A stretch of 10,684 nt of DNA, taken from assembly GCA_003024985.2 (NCBI GenBank), contig PXIH01S0007496.1. One strand, written 5' to 3'. Of this stretch, positions 1 to 8,615 are shown piece by piece. The notes beneath the pieces are model-generated. The model saw only the letters and a program-made list of their open reading frames with translations, was not told where the DNA came from and did not search any database. The position numbers and the translations under genes were made by a program. Origin of the DNA: Euperipatoides rowelli (taxonomy: Eukaryota > Onychophora > Udeonychophora > Euonychophora > Peripatopsidae). Numbering within the stretch: the stretch's first letter is position 1; each line of letters begins with the position of its first letter.

Positions 1-185
1 CCCAAGGAATTTTTTTTGTGTGAATGACTTGGGGGGAAAAAATGCTGGGGAAATTTTGCCAAAATAATCCAATGTTCTGGGGAAATTTGTTTGCCTGAAA
101 ATATTTTGCACCCCTGGGATACAGTAAAGGTATTTTTGGGGTATTGTTTACAGTAGACTACTTTCTTCTGTTAACCGGTAAGTAA
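1..185. other. AT-rich flank with a short imperfect repeat
   Basis: I see no gene here. The motif CTGGGGAAATTT occurs at 45-56 and again at 77-88, 32 bases apart, within a stretch of G-runs and T-runs. This could be a remnant of a degenerate minisatellite or low-quality contig-end sequence. If the minus-strand exon at 609-776 is real, this segment lies beyond its possible poly(A) site. Confidence 0.3.
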
Positions 186-191
186 TTTATT
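186..191 (-). promoter_or_regulatory. possible poly(A) signal AATAAA
   Basis: The plus strand reads TTTATT, which is AATAAA on the minus strand. It lies about 420 bases downstream of the stop of the minus-strand candidate exon at 609-776, a reasonable 3' UTR length. In DNA this AT-rich the hexamer also occurs by chance, so the assignment rests only on its position and orientation. Confidence 0.25.
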
Positions 192-608
192 CTTACAAAT
201 TTTAAGCTAAAGATAACATTTCAACTAAAATTTTACAACTAAAGGTGAGCGTAAACGGGAGATAAAATATCTGAGAATTAGTGAAATTTGACACCGGCAT
301 TGTCACATGTCATATACTCTCTAGAGAAAATTGAGGTGAAAGATTAATCTCCTAAAAATCACAGAAGTTGACTACTGTTGTACTTTTTGAGATTTTCTCT
401 CTCAAGAATCAAATGGCAGCCAATCACTCACGATGCTAGATCATGTCATATACCAAACAGTCAGCATGTAAACTCAAGCTTAAAACTATATGGGCCACGG
501 CCGCCATTTATGAAAATTATATTCATAAAAAATATTTGTTCTGCATTTAAATTTAATTACCGGTATTATAAATGAGAGAGGATTTCTCAATGTGCACAAG
601 CATACAAA
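192..608 (-). other. possible 3' UTR of the 609-776 exon; no gene seen
   Basis: This stretch has stops in all frames apart from a short plus-strand frame at 378-575 that has no recognisable composition or motif. By position it would be the 3' untranslated region of the minus-strand candidate exon, running from its TGA to the AATAAA at 186-191. That is an inference from layout only. Confidence 0.25.
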
Positions 609-776
609 TCAATTCTTTTTAAAATCAATTTTGATATCAGCAGGATTAATAAGTAACTCTTGTAGAAGGTGATTGTACGTATCTTTCTGTTTCTTCATCG
701 TCTTTTCCCTTTTACCAACAAACATCATTGTCGAACCTGTATCAATAGTAATAGCGCCCTCCTCATCTCTAACCAT
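609..776 (-). CDS. candidate terminal coding exon, cellular protein of unknown identity
   Basis: On the minus strand this frame is open for 55 codons from an ATG at 776-774 to a TGA at 611-609. The product is hydrophilic, with a balanced charged composition unlike the Phe/Ile/Asn/Lys-rich shadows elsewhere in the window. It contains EEGAITIDTGS, then a basic GKREKTMKKQKDTY stretch (residues about 21-34), then a helix-like segment with LLQELLINPADIKIDF and a Lys-Lys-Asn end. The pattern suggests the C-terminus of a conserved protein. An AG acceptor just upstream (TTAG, exon starting near 768) keeps the frame open, so the ATG need not be the real start; a second AG (GATACAG) lies further inside. 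The polypyrimidine tract is weak. I do not recognise the family and assign no function. No partner exons were found. The alternative is a chance open frame in a slightly GC-richer patch. Confidence 0.45.
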   Translation of the reverse strand: MVRDEEGAITIDTGSTMMFVGKREKTMKKQKDTYNHLLQELLINPADIKIDFKKN

Positions 777-1276
777 TAAATTTAATTAAGTTTGACAAGG
801 ATATAGACAACAGGAAGCACTAGAGATCGAAACAGTGATTTTACTAAAATCATCATTTCCAAGAAAAAAAATTGTTGTGTGTGTGTGTGTAGCATTTCTG
901 TGAAGCCATCTCTTTCCATATAGATTTTGTCTCAAGTGTGTGCTCATCTTTAAGGGGATAAAAAAATATCTAAATTTCATTGGAGATTTTTTACACCAAA
1001 CTATCATATAACATGGATTTGTTCATCATGTGTGTACAACTTTATTTTATTTTTAATTCAAAATTGGTGGGATTTTTTTTAAAGTTTATTGTTATGCAAT
1101 ATTTATATACGGTATTATTATTAGAAAAGGATGAAAAAATTAATATTTTATTTAATTACCCATGAGATTCATTTGTCACTATTAGAGATAAAAAAAAGAT
1201 GGTGGATGACAACCATTAAAAAATAATAATATTATATTGTAAAACTAAATTCCTGAAATCTAATGCAATCAGCTGA
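777..1276. other. intergenic or intronic AT-rich sequence
   Basis: No supportable gene is seen. Two open frames, at 786-1007 (minus) and 980-1165 (plus), are made of low-complexity AT-rich codons with no recognisable motif. If the 609-776 exon is real, this would be its upstream intron. A TG microsatellite lies at 876-890. Confidence 0.35.
876..890. repeat. (TG)n microsatellite
   Basis: This is a pure alternating TG run of seven and a half units, preceded by the related TTGT. It is an ordinary dinucleotide microsatellite. Confidence 0.9.
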
Positions 1277-1471
1277 TCGACATTACAAAGTGAAAACGGT
1301 AGTAAAAAATATTATCCTTTCACTTCTTCCTTTGATGAGCTATGTGCTGCAACTGCTGACAGCAGGGCATATGAGAGGGGCGTTCAAGGAGACTTAAGTA
1401 CATTGTACCCATATCCGAAAGAGGGCCCAGATCATAAAACTATTAAAAAAACCTGAGAGGCCCTGGATAAG
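1277..1471 (+). CDS. candidate plus-strand exon with strong splice donor
   Basis: One frame is open from 1277 to a TGA at 1454-1456 (59 codons), in a locally GC-richer patch. It has a protein-like composition, for example SSFDELCAATADSRAYERG (about residues 17-35) and STLYPYPKEGPDHKT (about 39-53). The sequence AAG|GTAAGAG at 1471/1472 is a near-perfect 5' splice site. A pyrimidine-rich tract (about 1314-1333) followed by CTGAC and CAG (to 1364) could be an acceptor for an exon of about 1365-1471. The in-frame TGA lies right after an A7 run; one A fewer would keep the frame open to the donor. It could therefore be a real exon with a sequencing slip, a decayed exon, or chance. I do not recognise the product. 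Confidence 0.22.
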
Positions 1472-3139
1472 GTAAGAGCCTATAGCCTGCTATAAACAAA
1501 AATAGGCCTTGGGGACATTAGACACAAGCAAAACCACTATTTTTTAGGAGGATTGGCCAAAACGCACCTCACTTGTTCCAGGCAAGAAAAATTATTTGAT
1601 TAGTTCACTTGTTATCCCTGATAAAGTGTCATTCCTCATTTTCACATCAAGCTTGAAATTATAAAAAAACTTTCTTATGTGATGAATAAAACACAATCGG
1701 AATTCACCATATTTTGGAAATTAGTTTCCTAAAACAGTGACACCAAGATTAATGAAAGTATTTTTCATATAAGAAATTAAGAAAACTGGATGGCAGAGTT
1801 TTAAAAGTGTCCTCAAACCTTTTTAAGTAATCACCAGGCCGGAAAACATCCTGAAATAGTGAGTCATTTTCTTACATCTTACCAAAAAATGGGGTGTAAA
1901 TGTCATTAAAGATTGATATCTTTGGTTCTCACTTGGAATTTTTTTTCATAAAACATGGATACCGTAAATGGTGAAAGATGAACATGGTGTGCATTTTCAT
2001 CAGGACATTTCTAACATGAAAAACTGTCACCAATATGCTGGCTGACAACTATTGGACTCTTAAGAGAGATATTCCTGAGACAAAGTACAACAGGAAATCA
2101 AACAAAGCTACTATTTAAACTATAGATTTGTCTTTTTGATAAGATTTTAATAAGCATGTAAATACATGTGTTTCTAAAACATAAATTGGATGTCACACAA
2201 AAACCTTCCTGATAGAAAAATTCCTCGACATATTTAAATTTATCATGACAATACTATAACTATCAGAAATTTTAATCCTTGAGACAAGAAAAAAAATGTT
2301 GTTCTCCAGTGAATCGTCTTACTTGTACCCCTTCTCTATTAATTTAGTACTGATACAATTACTGTTGGAGTCAAATGACTGTAATTTTATAGACTAAATA
2401 ATGGTAAGAAAATATTTTAATATCTATCACCTATAGACTTATAATTTTTTTTTTTTATATGGCAGAATTTTTTATTAATTATCCAAGTTTTAACATCATC
2501 AAATTTAAATAATTCTAGTTAAATGATTCTTATTGACTCAGTTGTTTAGCTGGAATAGAAGTACATCTCCCACCTAATTATCCTTCTTGAGGGAAATTTC
2601 CATTTCTTAAGACAGAAATCTCATTCAGCAAAATATAAAATGTATCAGAAGAGCAAAAGGTCATTGTTCTTCAATTCTTTAATCTTTCTTAAGGCATACA
2701 GTTTAAACCACTAGGCTATACAGGATATACATAGTTTAATAAGGAAATTCCATACTTCTTTCTGGGACTATTCGTTATTATAATAAAAGTATAATAATCT
2801 AGGAAACAGGCTTAATTTCATCTTAGCAGAATATTAAAAATGGATTTTTTTTTTAAAATATACAGTATATATATTTTAAACACAAGAATTGTTTTAATTG
2901 TTTAGCCTAGTGTTTTTTATTCTTTAATCACTTACATTAAATTGCATAATGAAATTTTGCAGCAGCTATCACAATTTTTTTTTTTTTTTAATAAAACTTG
3001 TTTTGCAGGATTTTTTCTCTGTAGTGCATTAGTTTTAAAGGCAATAAATTGAAATGCAAGATAGTTCACCCTTAGTTTACTTAAATAAAAGCAGTAAGAA
3101 ACCAAATGAATCCAATAAGTTACTAAGATGCTCCATGCT
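1472..3139. other. gene-free AT-rich spacer
   Basis: I found no gene, RNA or mobile element I can support here. It contains T-runs at 2445-2456 (T12) and 2975-2989 (T15). A minus-strand open frame at 2932-3189 runs across the T15 and the end of the LINE and looks like low-complexity translation. The rightmost bases are the flank of the LINE insertion. Confidence 0.4.
2975..2989. repeat. poly(T) run, T15
   Basis: An uninterrupted run of 15 T. On the minus strand it is A15 and could be the tail of an older retro-insertion, but no AATAAA lies just before it in that orientation and no flanking duplication was found. It is best treated as a simple repeat. Confidence 0.8.
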
Positions 3140-3155
3140 AAATCTCTGTGTTTTA
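3140..3155. repeat. target-site duplication, 3' side of the LINE
   Basis: AAATCTCTGTGTTTTA is repeated exactly at 8003-8018. The two copies bracket a sequence with all LINE landmarks, and the A-rich 3' end of the element on the minus strand abuts this copy. A perfect 16-bp repeat at exactly the expected edges is unlikely to be chance. The outermost T/A is ambiguous, so the duplication is 15 or 16 bp. Confidence 0.85.
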
Positions 3156-3486
3156 TTTTATTTTTATAAAGAAAATAGACTTTATTCATAAGATCAAAAT
3201 AAAAATAAGGATAAGCTAGAAGGAAAAATTTATCATTTTAGAAGGAGAGATCAATTAGGAGGGATCCATTTTAAGACGGAAATGGGGTGGGATTTTAAGT
3301 TCCAAAAATGGTCAAAGTCTTTAAATGATAGAAAATTTGCATCATTTATCTAAAAAGTTGCAAGTGAAATCTTTAGATATTTAAATGGTGTGGGTCTGGT
3401 ATCCTCAAAGATGATCAGGCATCTCAATTTCCATATGATAAATAAGCACATAATTAGGCATCTGGATTTAGGTATGTTTCTTTAGT
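3156..3486 (-). other. LINE 3' UTR with poly(A) signal and A-rich end
   Basis: This lies downstream of the ORF2 stop at 3489-3487. AATAAA is at 3186-3181 on the minus strand, about 25 bases before an A-rich end (TTTATAAAAATAAAA) that touches the target-site duplication. There is no long pure A tail; the tail is short and interrupted, as in old or naturally A-rich-ended LINEs. Some of the region nearest ORF2 could still be a decayed end of the coding sequence. Confidence 0.7.
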
Positions 3487-3616
3487 TCATAAAAGTGGTG
3501 TCTTGCATAGAGTGATATGCGTGGAGTCGGTGATTAGATGATTGTTGATACAAAATCGACAGTTTTGGAAGTATTGGCTATTCAAAAGCAGATGATCAGT
3601 AGTTTCTTCATGGCTA

Positions 3617-3769
3617 CAGAAAGGGAATTGGGATGTAATGTTGAAATTGTATTTGTCCACTAAAATAGATGTGGTAGGTAGAGCATTATAAATAATTTTT
3701 ATAAGAAAGTCTATTATATTTGGAGGAGTAAAGTTGTTAAAAAGCCCTTTTAGAATAGTGTGACCGGCT
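3617..3769 (-). repeat. tandem duplication inside ORF2, unit A (153 bp)
   Basis: This matches unit B at 3770-3922 at a fixed offset of 153 bases with five substitutions (about 97% identity). On the minus strand it is the downstream unit, encoding AGHTILKGLF through SQFPFC. It is followed by the intact rest of the C-terminal finger (SHEETTDHLLLN). The first finger Cys (TGC) has become Phe (TTC) in this unit. Confidence 0.95.
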
Positions 3770-3922
3770 CAGAAGGGGCATTGGGATTTAATGTTGAAAT
3801 TGTATTTGTCCACTAAAATAGATCTGGTAGGTAAAGCATTATAAATAATTTTTATAAGAAAGTCTATTATATTTGGAGGAGTAAAGTTGTTAAAAAGCCC
3901 TTTTAGAATAGTGTGACCGGCT
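3770..3922 (-). repeat. tandem duplication inside ORF2, unit B (153 bp)
   Basis: This is the upstream unit in the minus-strand reading direction. It keeps the first finger Cys (SQCPF), but the unit junction turns the second Cys codon into TGA. The period is 51 codons, so the frame is otherwise kept across the junction. The high identity compared with the heavy decay elsewhere means the duplication is younger than the insertion, or that the units have been homogenised. Confidence 0.95.
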
Positions 3923-6426
3923 AATTTTATGTTATTAGACTTTGACCACCTTTAATGAAATGAGGGTAGAGTCTACACTTTCCAATGAGGGTGAGTTTAT
4001 TTTTCCAGATTATTTTATTTGCTATTGAGATGATTGATTTATCCACTTTTGAGTAGAAGCTGAATGTTGTGTGTAAAAACAGTATTTTGTGGATGCACAT
4101 AGTATTTACTATTTTTATTCTGAGGGTGATTGGGAGGTAGAGATTTTAGTAATTTGAAGCATTTTGGTAAATTTTTCTCAGAGAGATTTTTGCATTTTGT
4201 TCTTTGCTAATTGTCCGATGAAGGGATAAGGAATACCCAAGTATTTTGTAGGTAGGTTATTTCCTAAAGATGACATAAGCTTGAAAGTTGCGAGATTCAT
4301 TATTGAGCTTTTCTTTCTGTTAATTATAGTGCCGGTAAGATTGGTGAATTTTTCAATTATTTCTAGTGATATTTCCACCTCTGAAGGTCATTGCAGATAA
4401 TTATAAGATCATCAGCATAAGCTAAGACTTTAATCGGGATTTTTAGGTTATGAATATATTGGCCTGGAAGGATATCATCTAATTCATATAATAGGGAGTT
4501 AATGTATAGTGCAAAAAGTGATGCACTCAGGGGATCCCTAAGTGACTCTGTTTTTTTAATGGAAAAAGTACCATAGAAATGATTTTTCAAATTATTATTT
4601 GCTATTTTGGAGGTAATGTAATTTATGACAGCATGCTATAGGGGTTCATCACTTAAGACATTTCTAATGATGCTGTTTAGATATGGTATATTGACAGAAT
4701 CATAGGCCTTATGAATATCAATAAAGAGAGCAAGGGGTTGGTCCTTCCTGATGTTTTTATATTGAATGCAATTCTCTCTGAATAGTACTATTGGATTGTG
4801 AATGCAATGATTTTTGAATGTGGATAGGGTTAAGAATGTCGTAGAGCTTTTGATTGAGAATAGAAGCAAACATTTTGGCATCAACATTTTTAATGTTTAT
4901 AGGCCGAATATTTTTAATATCAATTGTATGTGGAAGCAGATGAGGAGGGAGAGTATTTTGTTTCTGTTTATCAAATAATATGAAATGAGATTGAATGTTT
5001 AGCTAACAAATCAGATCCTTGGCTGACCAGTTGTTAAATAGCCAAATAAATATAAGAATGAAAATAAGCTTAAATTTCAGAATAGTTTTTGGTGTGAGGT
5101 CATCGGACCCTGGGGAGGGGGATCCTTTTATTTGTGGTGGTAAGAGCTCTTGATATTTCATCTTGAGCGAGGAATAGGGGGATTTGAGAGATATTGTAAT
5201 TTGTTGATTGAATAGTTGTATTATTATTAAATTACGGGATAGAGTTTACAGTACCCTAAAATAATTCTTTAAAATAACCATGTAGGAAGTCTCCCAAATC
5301 TGACCAGTTAAAAGTTCATGCTGATATTTTATTGCAGATATAGATTTCTTGTTTTTTTTTAAATTTTAAATATGATTTTAAATGTTATTAGAGTTGATAG
5401 TTCATGTTTATTTAGATATTTTTATATTTGATTAGTTTATCTTCCTGTTCCTGACTTTTCATGAGCTGTTTTTTCCAGGTGATGGCTAATAACTGACTTT
5501 CTAAATTTGAAGTGTTTAGCGTTTCTATGGCTTTAGTATAAAAGGTGAGCTTTCTTTTGCTCTCCATTTAAAGTCTTTATTCAAAAGGAGAAGTTTATTT
5601 TTGATTTCGTTTTTAATATGTATCCAATTTTGGTGAATATCAGTAGGCCCTGTTATTGCTTTTGCGGTAATAGCATATATGTAATTCCAAGTATCAACTT
5701 GCAGAGCTACTGCAGGATGGATAATATAGAAAGGCTTAGCAACATGTGAGTTAATTATAAGGTTAATGTGTAGTTGGATTTTAATTATAATCGCAAGGTG
5801 ATCAGAGAATTGTACAAATGCTAGAAGGTATTGAGAATTTGCAGCAAGTGATCTGGATATTAAACAGTAATCAATTTTATTATTTCCATTAGTTGAGAAT
5901 TGTGTGGGTTTGCCTTCTTGTATGGTTGAGTCTATTAGATTAAATTAAGTTGCAAATTGTTTTCCCCATTAGTAGCATTGGAAATTAGGGATGTTAGAGT
6001 CACCTGGTTAAGATGCTTGTGAAGGATTGTCTGATTTTTTTTCAAAAAGTTTGTTGTGAGTTAAAGTGGATCTGTGTCCATATAGATTGATCAGGAGAAA
6101 GTTGTGTTTGGAAATGTTAATTTCACAGATAATCAGTCTAGGCATTGAAATCAAAATTTTCGGTGAGGCATTAACTAAATTGGGCTTAATTATTATGGCT
6201 ACACCAAGTACAAATTTTGTAGAATAGCCTGAGCAAGTGAGCGTATAATGTAGGTGGGGGTCCAAGAACCCATGGGTTAGCACTATGGATAGAAAGCTTA
6301 GTATCTTTCAGAAAAGCTATTTGAATGTTTTTTCTTGTGAGGTAGTTTAACAGGTTACTTCTTTTAGTTGGTTTATTCAGTCCCTGGGAATTAAGGTTAA
6401 GATATTAAGATCTTGGAAAGGTGGAT

Positions 6427-6430
6427 TCAT
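6427..6430 (-). promoter_or_regulatory. ORF1/ORF2 ATGA stop-start overlap
   Basis: On the minus strand, ATG at 6430-6428 overlaps TGA at 6429-6427. The TGA ends the acidic ORF1 tail frame and the ATG opens MNPPFQDLNIL, which leads into the endonuclease. Overlapping stop/start codons are a known route for ORF2 translation by termination-reinitiation in some LINEs, such as SART1 of silkworm. That this element used it is inferred. Confidence 0.6.
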
Positions 6431-6646
6431 GATTGGTTATTAATTTTATGCTCATCTTTCCCTTCATCCATTGTATAAGAATCATCATCAGAAGTTGTTG
6501 AATCTTCATATTCTGAATAGGAAGAAAGTCCTCTAGATTGAAACAATTTGTTACTGGCATCTTGTTTATTTGTTTCCTCTGCACGATGAGATCTTGAGAG
6601 ATTCAAAGAGTAGGTTTTAACCGTGACTTGTTTTTGTTCTCCAGTG

Positions 6647-6664
6647 TTTTTTTTTTTTTTTTTT
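6647..6664 (-). repeat. A18 run in the ORF1 coding tail
   Basis: The run reads T18 on the plus strand. It sits in a lysine-rich part of ORF1, exactly where the frame of the basic tail (ending TAA 6665-6663) must shift by one to join the acidic tail. Homopolymer slippage in an originally shorter AAA-codon run explains both the length and the frame change. Confidence 0.85.
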
Positions 6665-7115
6665 AATTTTTTATTTTTGGAGTTTTTAATTTTGTCTTAG
6701 TTCCATGTTTCTTTTTTTTTAGGCTATAGCTGGGCTTCCTTTGTAGAGGTTTTAGTGCTTTGTTGGCTATTATTTGATCTTGGGCAAGTACTTGCAATGT
6801 GGGTTCAGCTATACTTTGACTAACAGATGCAAGAATGTTATCATTAGTTGTAATGGTGGTATTAGAACAAAAATGAGGTTGGAGGATGATCTCAGGAATT
6901 GATAATATAGCTTCTTCATAGGGAGAGCCTTCAGCTAATTTTGACAGTTGGATCTCCAAATTGGATGGGCTTGGCAAAGTATTGAGGTTGTTTTTTGGCT
7001 CAGTGTTTGATAAGCTGTTAGTAAAGTCTAATAGGTTAATGTCTTCATGTAACTTTTGGAGGATAAGTGACCAGTCTTTATTTTTTGCAGTTACTTTAGA
7101 GGCATATGATTTCAT

Positions 7116-7211
7116 ATATGTGTGCTGGATGGTTCAAAGCCCTCTGCATTGGGAGCAGATTTTCATAGGGCATTCATTGATTAGATGCTAATTGCTCTTG
7201 CATCGAAAGAA
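7116..7211 (-). other. two damaged CCHC zinc knuckles of ORF1
   Basis: Knuckle 1 (7211-7170) reads F-F-R-C-K-S-N-stop-H-L-I-N-E-C. The spacing CX2CX4HX4C is exact, but the first Cys is Phe (TTC for TGC) and a spacer codon is TAG. Knuckle 2 (7157-7116) reads C-S-Q-C-R-G-L-stop-T-I-Q-H-T-Y. It keeps both leading Cys, while the Gly codon is TGA, His is Thr and the last Cys is Tyr. Conserved spacing across the stops shows they are one ancestral domain. Confidence 0.8.
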
Positions 7212-7746
7212 TATTCTTTGTCGAGTTGCAATGTGCAGGTAGGCACACAGTTGTTTTATCCTAATAAAATAGGGTTTGTCCATTATTGTTAAATTTGTTT
7301 TCAATTTGAAGTGGATAATAGTTTGCCCAGTAGCACATGCCTTGCCATTAGATTTGTTTAACTTTCCTGGGGATATTAAGTCAATTTCGCCCCACTGCTC
7401 CAATAGGGGAAGGAAGAATTCCTTTAAAGTGGACATGGTGATTTTTTTCTATTATTATCTTTGCAAATATGTTGTCATTTTCTTTGGGTAGAAAGTATAA
7501 GTTAATTCTATTGATCTGATGGGAAGTATTTTGAAAAGTTGCTGCTTCTGTTGTAGAAGTGAACTGAATATAATAGAAAAAAGGATTTTATAGTTGGTAA
7601 AGTCCCTTTACATTATTGATTAGAGAGAGTTGAATTAGCTCCTTTAGTATTTCTTGTATATCCAAAGTTATGAATTTACATTTATTGAAAGCAGCAAAGA
7701 TAGTATTACTAAGTCCCATCTGATTCATTTTGGGATTGTTCTTCAT

Positions 7747-8002
7747 TCTAAATATCGTTCATATTGCTTGAGGAGGGCCTATAGATAGACATAGGCTGAG
7801 AGTCTACCCACATAATTAAGATTAAAAATTAATAACACAATTTTTTTTAAATTTCCAAAAGGGTACACTTATGAAAATAGGTAACTGGATGAGATCCTTT
7901 TCTTTAGGGGGAGGGATGGCCTTGACTGTAGAAAAGGAGTTTTTGAAAATAATCTTCAGAGCTCCTAACTTTCTGTGCATTGGTTTGAGCACCATCTGGC
8001 GG
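7747..8002 (-). other. LINE 5' UTR
   Basis: This stretch runs from the element's first base, next to the target-site duplication, to the ORF1 ATG. On the minus strand it starts with CCGCCAGATGGTGCTC, GC-richer than the surroundings, as is common for LINE internal promoter regions. A chance open frame at 7822-8031 runs through it and past the element boundary, so it is not a gene of the element. I recognise no specific promoter motif. Confidence 0.65.
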
Positions 8003-8018
8003 AAATCTCTGTGTTTTA
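8003..8018. repeat. target-site duplication, 5' side of the LINE
   Basis: AAATCTCTGTGTTTTA is identical to 3140-3155. Reading on the element's strand, the bases just before and into the repeat are TTTTAAAACACAG, which fits the TT/AAAA nick preferred by L1-type endonucleases. The element's 5' end follows directly. Confidence 0.85.
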
Positions 8019-8556
8019 AAATTATGATCAACTGATAACAAAAACATGTGATTTATCATCTACCAAAGATGCATAATTATTGGTATATTATTGATAATGA
8101 TATCCTTAGCAATACTCGTATTCTAATAAAGCTGTATTTTCTTTAATTTCATTTAATTTACAAGCCACTCAAATGGCCTGCCAACAGACAACAGCAATAT
8201 AGTAACAAAATGTAACCAGTAATGTTATTTAACCATTTCTTTTGACAGTTTGACATATTAAATTGTGATATCTAATTGGCTCAGTATTCCATACTTTGGT
8301 AATTGAAGTACATTGAAACTATCAGAATTAAAATTTAGTCACTCAAATTTGAATAAAAGAAAACTAAATATAAGTGTGTAAATAATAAAATACTAGCAAT
8401 AGACAAACTGCCTGGAACTGTTTAGTTCCCTCAGGTGTCGCATAGTCAATATACCCAATTTCAACAAGTACTCCTTATGATACAAATTCTGTAAAATGGT
8501 CCATGCTGTTAAGTAGGCTATATATCTGTCCTAAAAAAATGCAATCACCTACTTAT

Positions 8557-8615
8557 CTAGTTACTTATCTCCAAACCAAAAACTCACATACGTGGGTTTG
8601 GTAGATAATAGGTAG
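8557..8615. repeat. imperfect inverted repeat, about 21-bp arms
   Basis: The arms are 8557-8577 and 8595-8615 around a 17-base loop. The inner CCAAACC/GGTTTGG pairs perfectly, then TTATCT/AGATAA pairs after a one-base bulge, and the outer CTA/TAG also pairs. It could form a cruciform or RNA hairpin, or be the relic of a small MITE-like element. No target duplication was seen around it. Confidence 0.5.

Larger units (their letters stand above)
3487..6430 (-). pseudogene. LINE ORF2 remnant: endonuclease, reverse transcriptase and C-terminal finger
   Basis: ORF2 would encode the nicking and reverse-transcribing protein, about 930 residues once an internal duplication is discounted. The ATG at 6430 opens MNPPFQDLNIL. 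Endonuclease motifs follow: NSQGLNKPTKR, FLKDTK (6311-6297, where the family has LQETH), LLINLYGH (about 6080), GDSN (6004-5993), IDYCLIS (from 5875) and SDH (5806-5798). The last three share one frame. Reverse transcriptase motifs are IKNIRPINIKNVDAK (about 4920), FIDIHKAYDSV (about 4725-4692), DPLSASLFALYINSLL (about 4540), YADD (4419-4408) and TKYLGIP (about 4250). IIWKNKL and the duplicated finger region come last. At least five frame changes and many stops disable it; one early shift is a single-base loss after NILTL. The catalytic Glu of LQETH is Asp here and GDFN has become GDSN. Confidence 0.88.
6427..7746 (-). pseudogene. LINE ORF1 remnant: RRM/gag-like RNA-binding protein with CCHC knuckles
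   Basis: ORF1 proteins of L1/Tx1 elements bind the element RNA and help form the transposition particle. The likely start is the ATG at 7746-7744 (MKNNPKMNQMG). An RRM-like N-terminal part follows (FITLDIQEILKEL, then TAA at 7590-7588, then FYYIQFTSTTEAATFQ). After a one-base shift near the A-run at about 7440 the frame continues with LKEFFLPLLEQWGEIDLI, ATGQTIIHFKL and DKPYFIRI, a second RRM/DUF4283-like unit. Two zinc knuckles are at 7211-7170 and 7157-7116. The tail is Ser/Pro-rich, then strongly basic (LKKKKHGTKTKLKTPK). Beyond an A18 run, in a shifted frame, it turns acidic and serine-rich (YSEYEDSTTSDDDSY) and ends at TGA 6429-6427. The intact length would be about 440 residues. TAG at 7190-7188 and TGA at 7136-7134 also break it. 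Confidence 0.83.
3156..8002 (-). mobile_element. full-length, inactivated L1/Tx1-like LINE retrotransposon
   Basis: This 4,847-bp minus-strand element has a 5' UTR (8002-7747), ORF1 (7746-6427), ORF2 (6430-3487) and a 3' UTR (3486-3156) with AATAAA and an A-rich end. ORF1 has an RRM/gag-like region and two CCHC knuckles. ORF2 has an apurinic-type endonuclease, a reverse transcriptase (FIDIHKAYDSV, DPLSASLFALYINSLL, YADD, KYLGIP) and a C-terminal CPFC...H finger. This organisation is known from L1 and Tx1 group non-LTR elements, which move by target-primed reverse transcription. Perfect 16-bp duplications flank it, and the left target edge on the element's sense strand reads TTTTAAAA, as preferred by L1-type endonuclease. 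Many stops and frameshifts show it is dead. The exact clade (Tx1 or L1) would need a tree. Confidence 0.9.

Noticed and set aside
378-575. Plus-strand 65-codon frame
   Set aside because: No motif or domain, AT-driven composition, and no splice or poly(A) context on that strand.
2932-3189. Minus-strand 85-codon frame
   Set aside because: It runs through a T15 run, the target duplication and the LINE end, and its translation is low-complexity Lys/Phe/Leu.
6961-7491. Plus-strand open frames at 6961-7191 and 7276-7491
   Set aside because: They are antisense to ORF1 of the LINE, where the minus-strand reading has RRM-like and CCHC motifs; these are shadow frames.
3156-8002. An endogenous retrovirus or other LTR element
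   Set aside because: There are no long terminal repeats, protease or integrase. The endonuclease-RT order, A-rich end and AATAAA fit a LINE.
7822-8031. Minus-strand 69-codon frame as an extra LINE ORF
   Set aside because: Its ATG lies outside the element, beyond the 5' boundary set by the target duplication, and no domain is seen.
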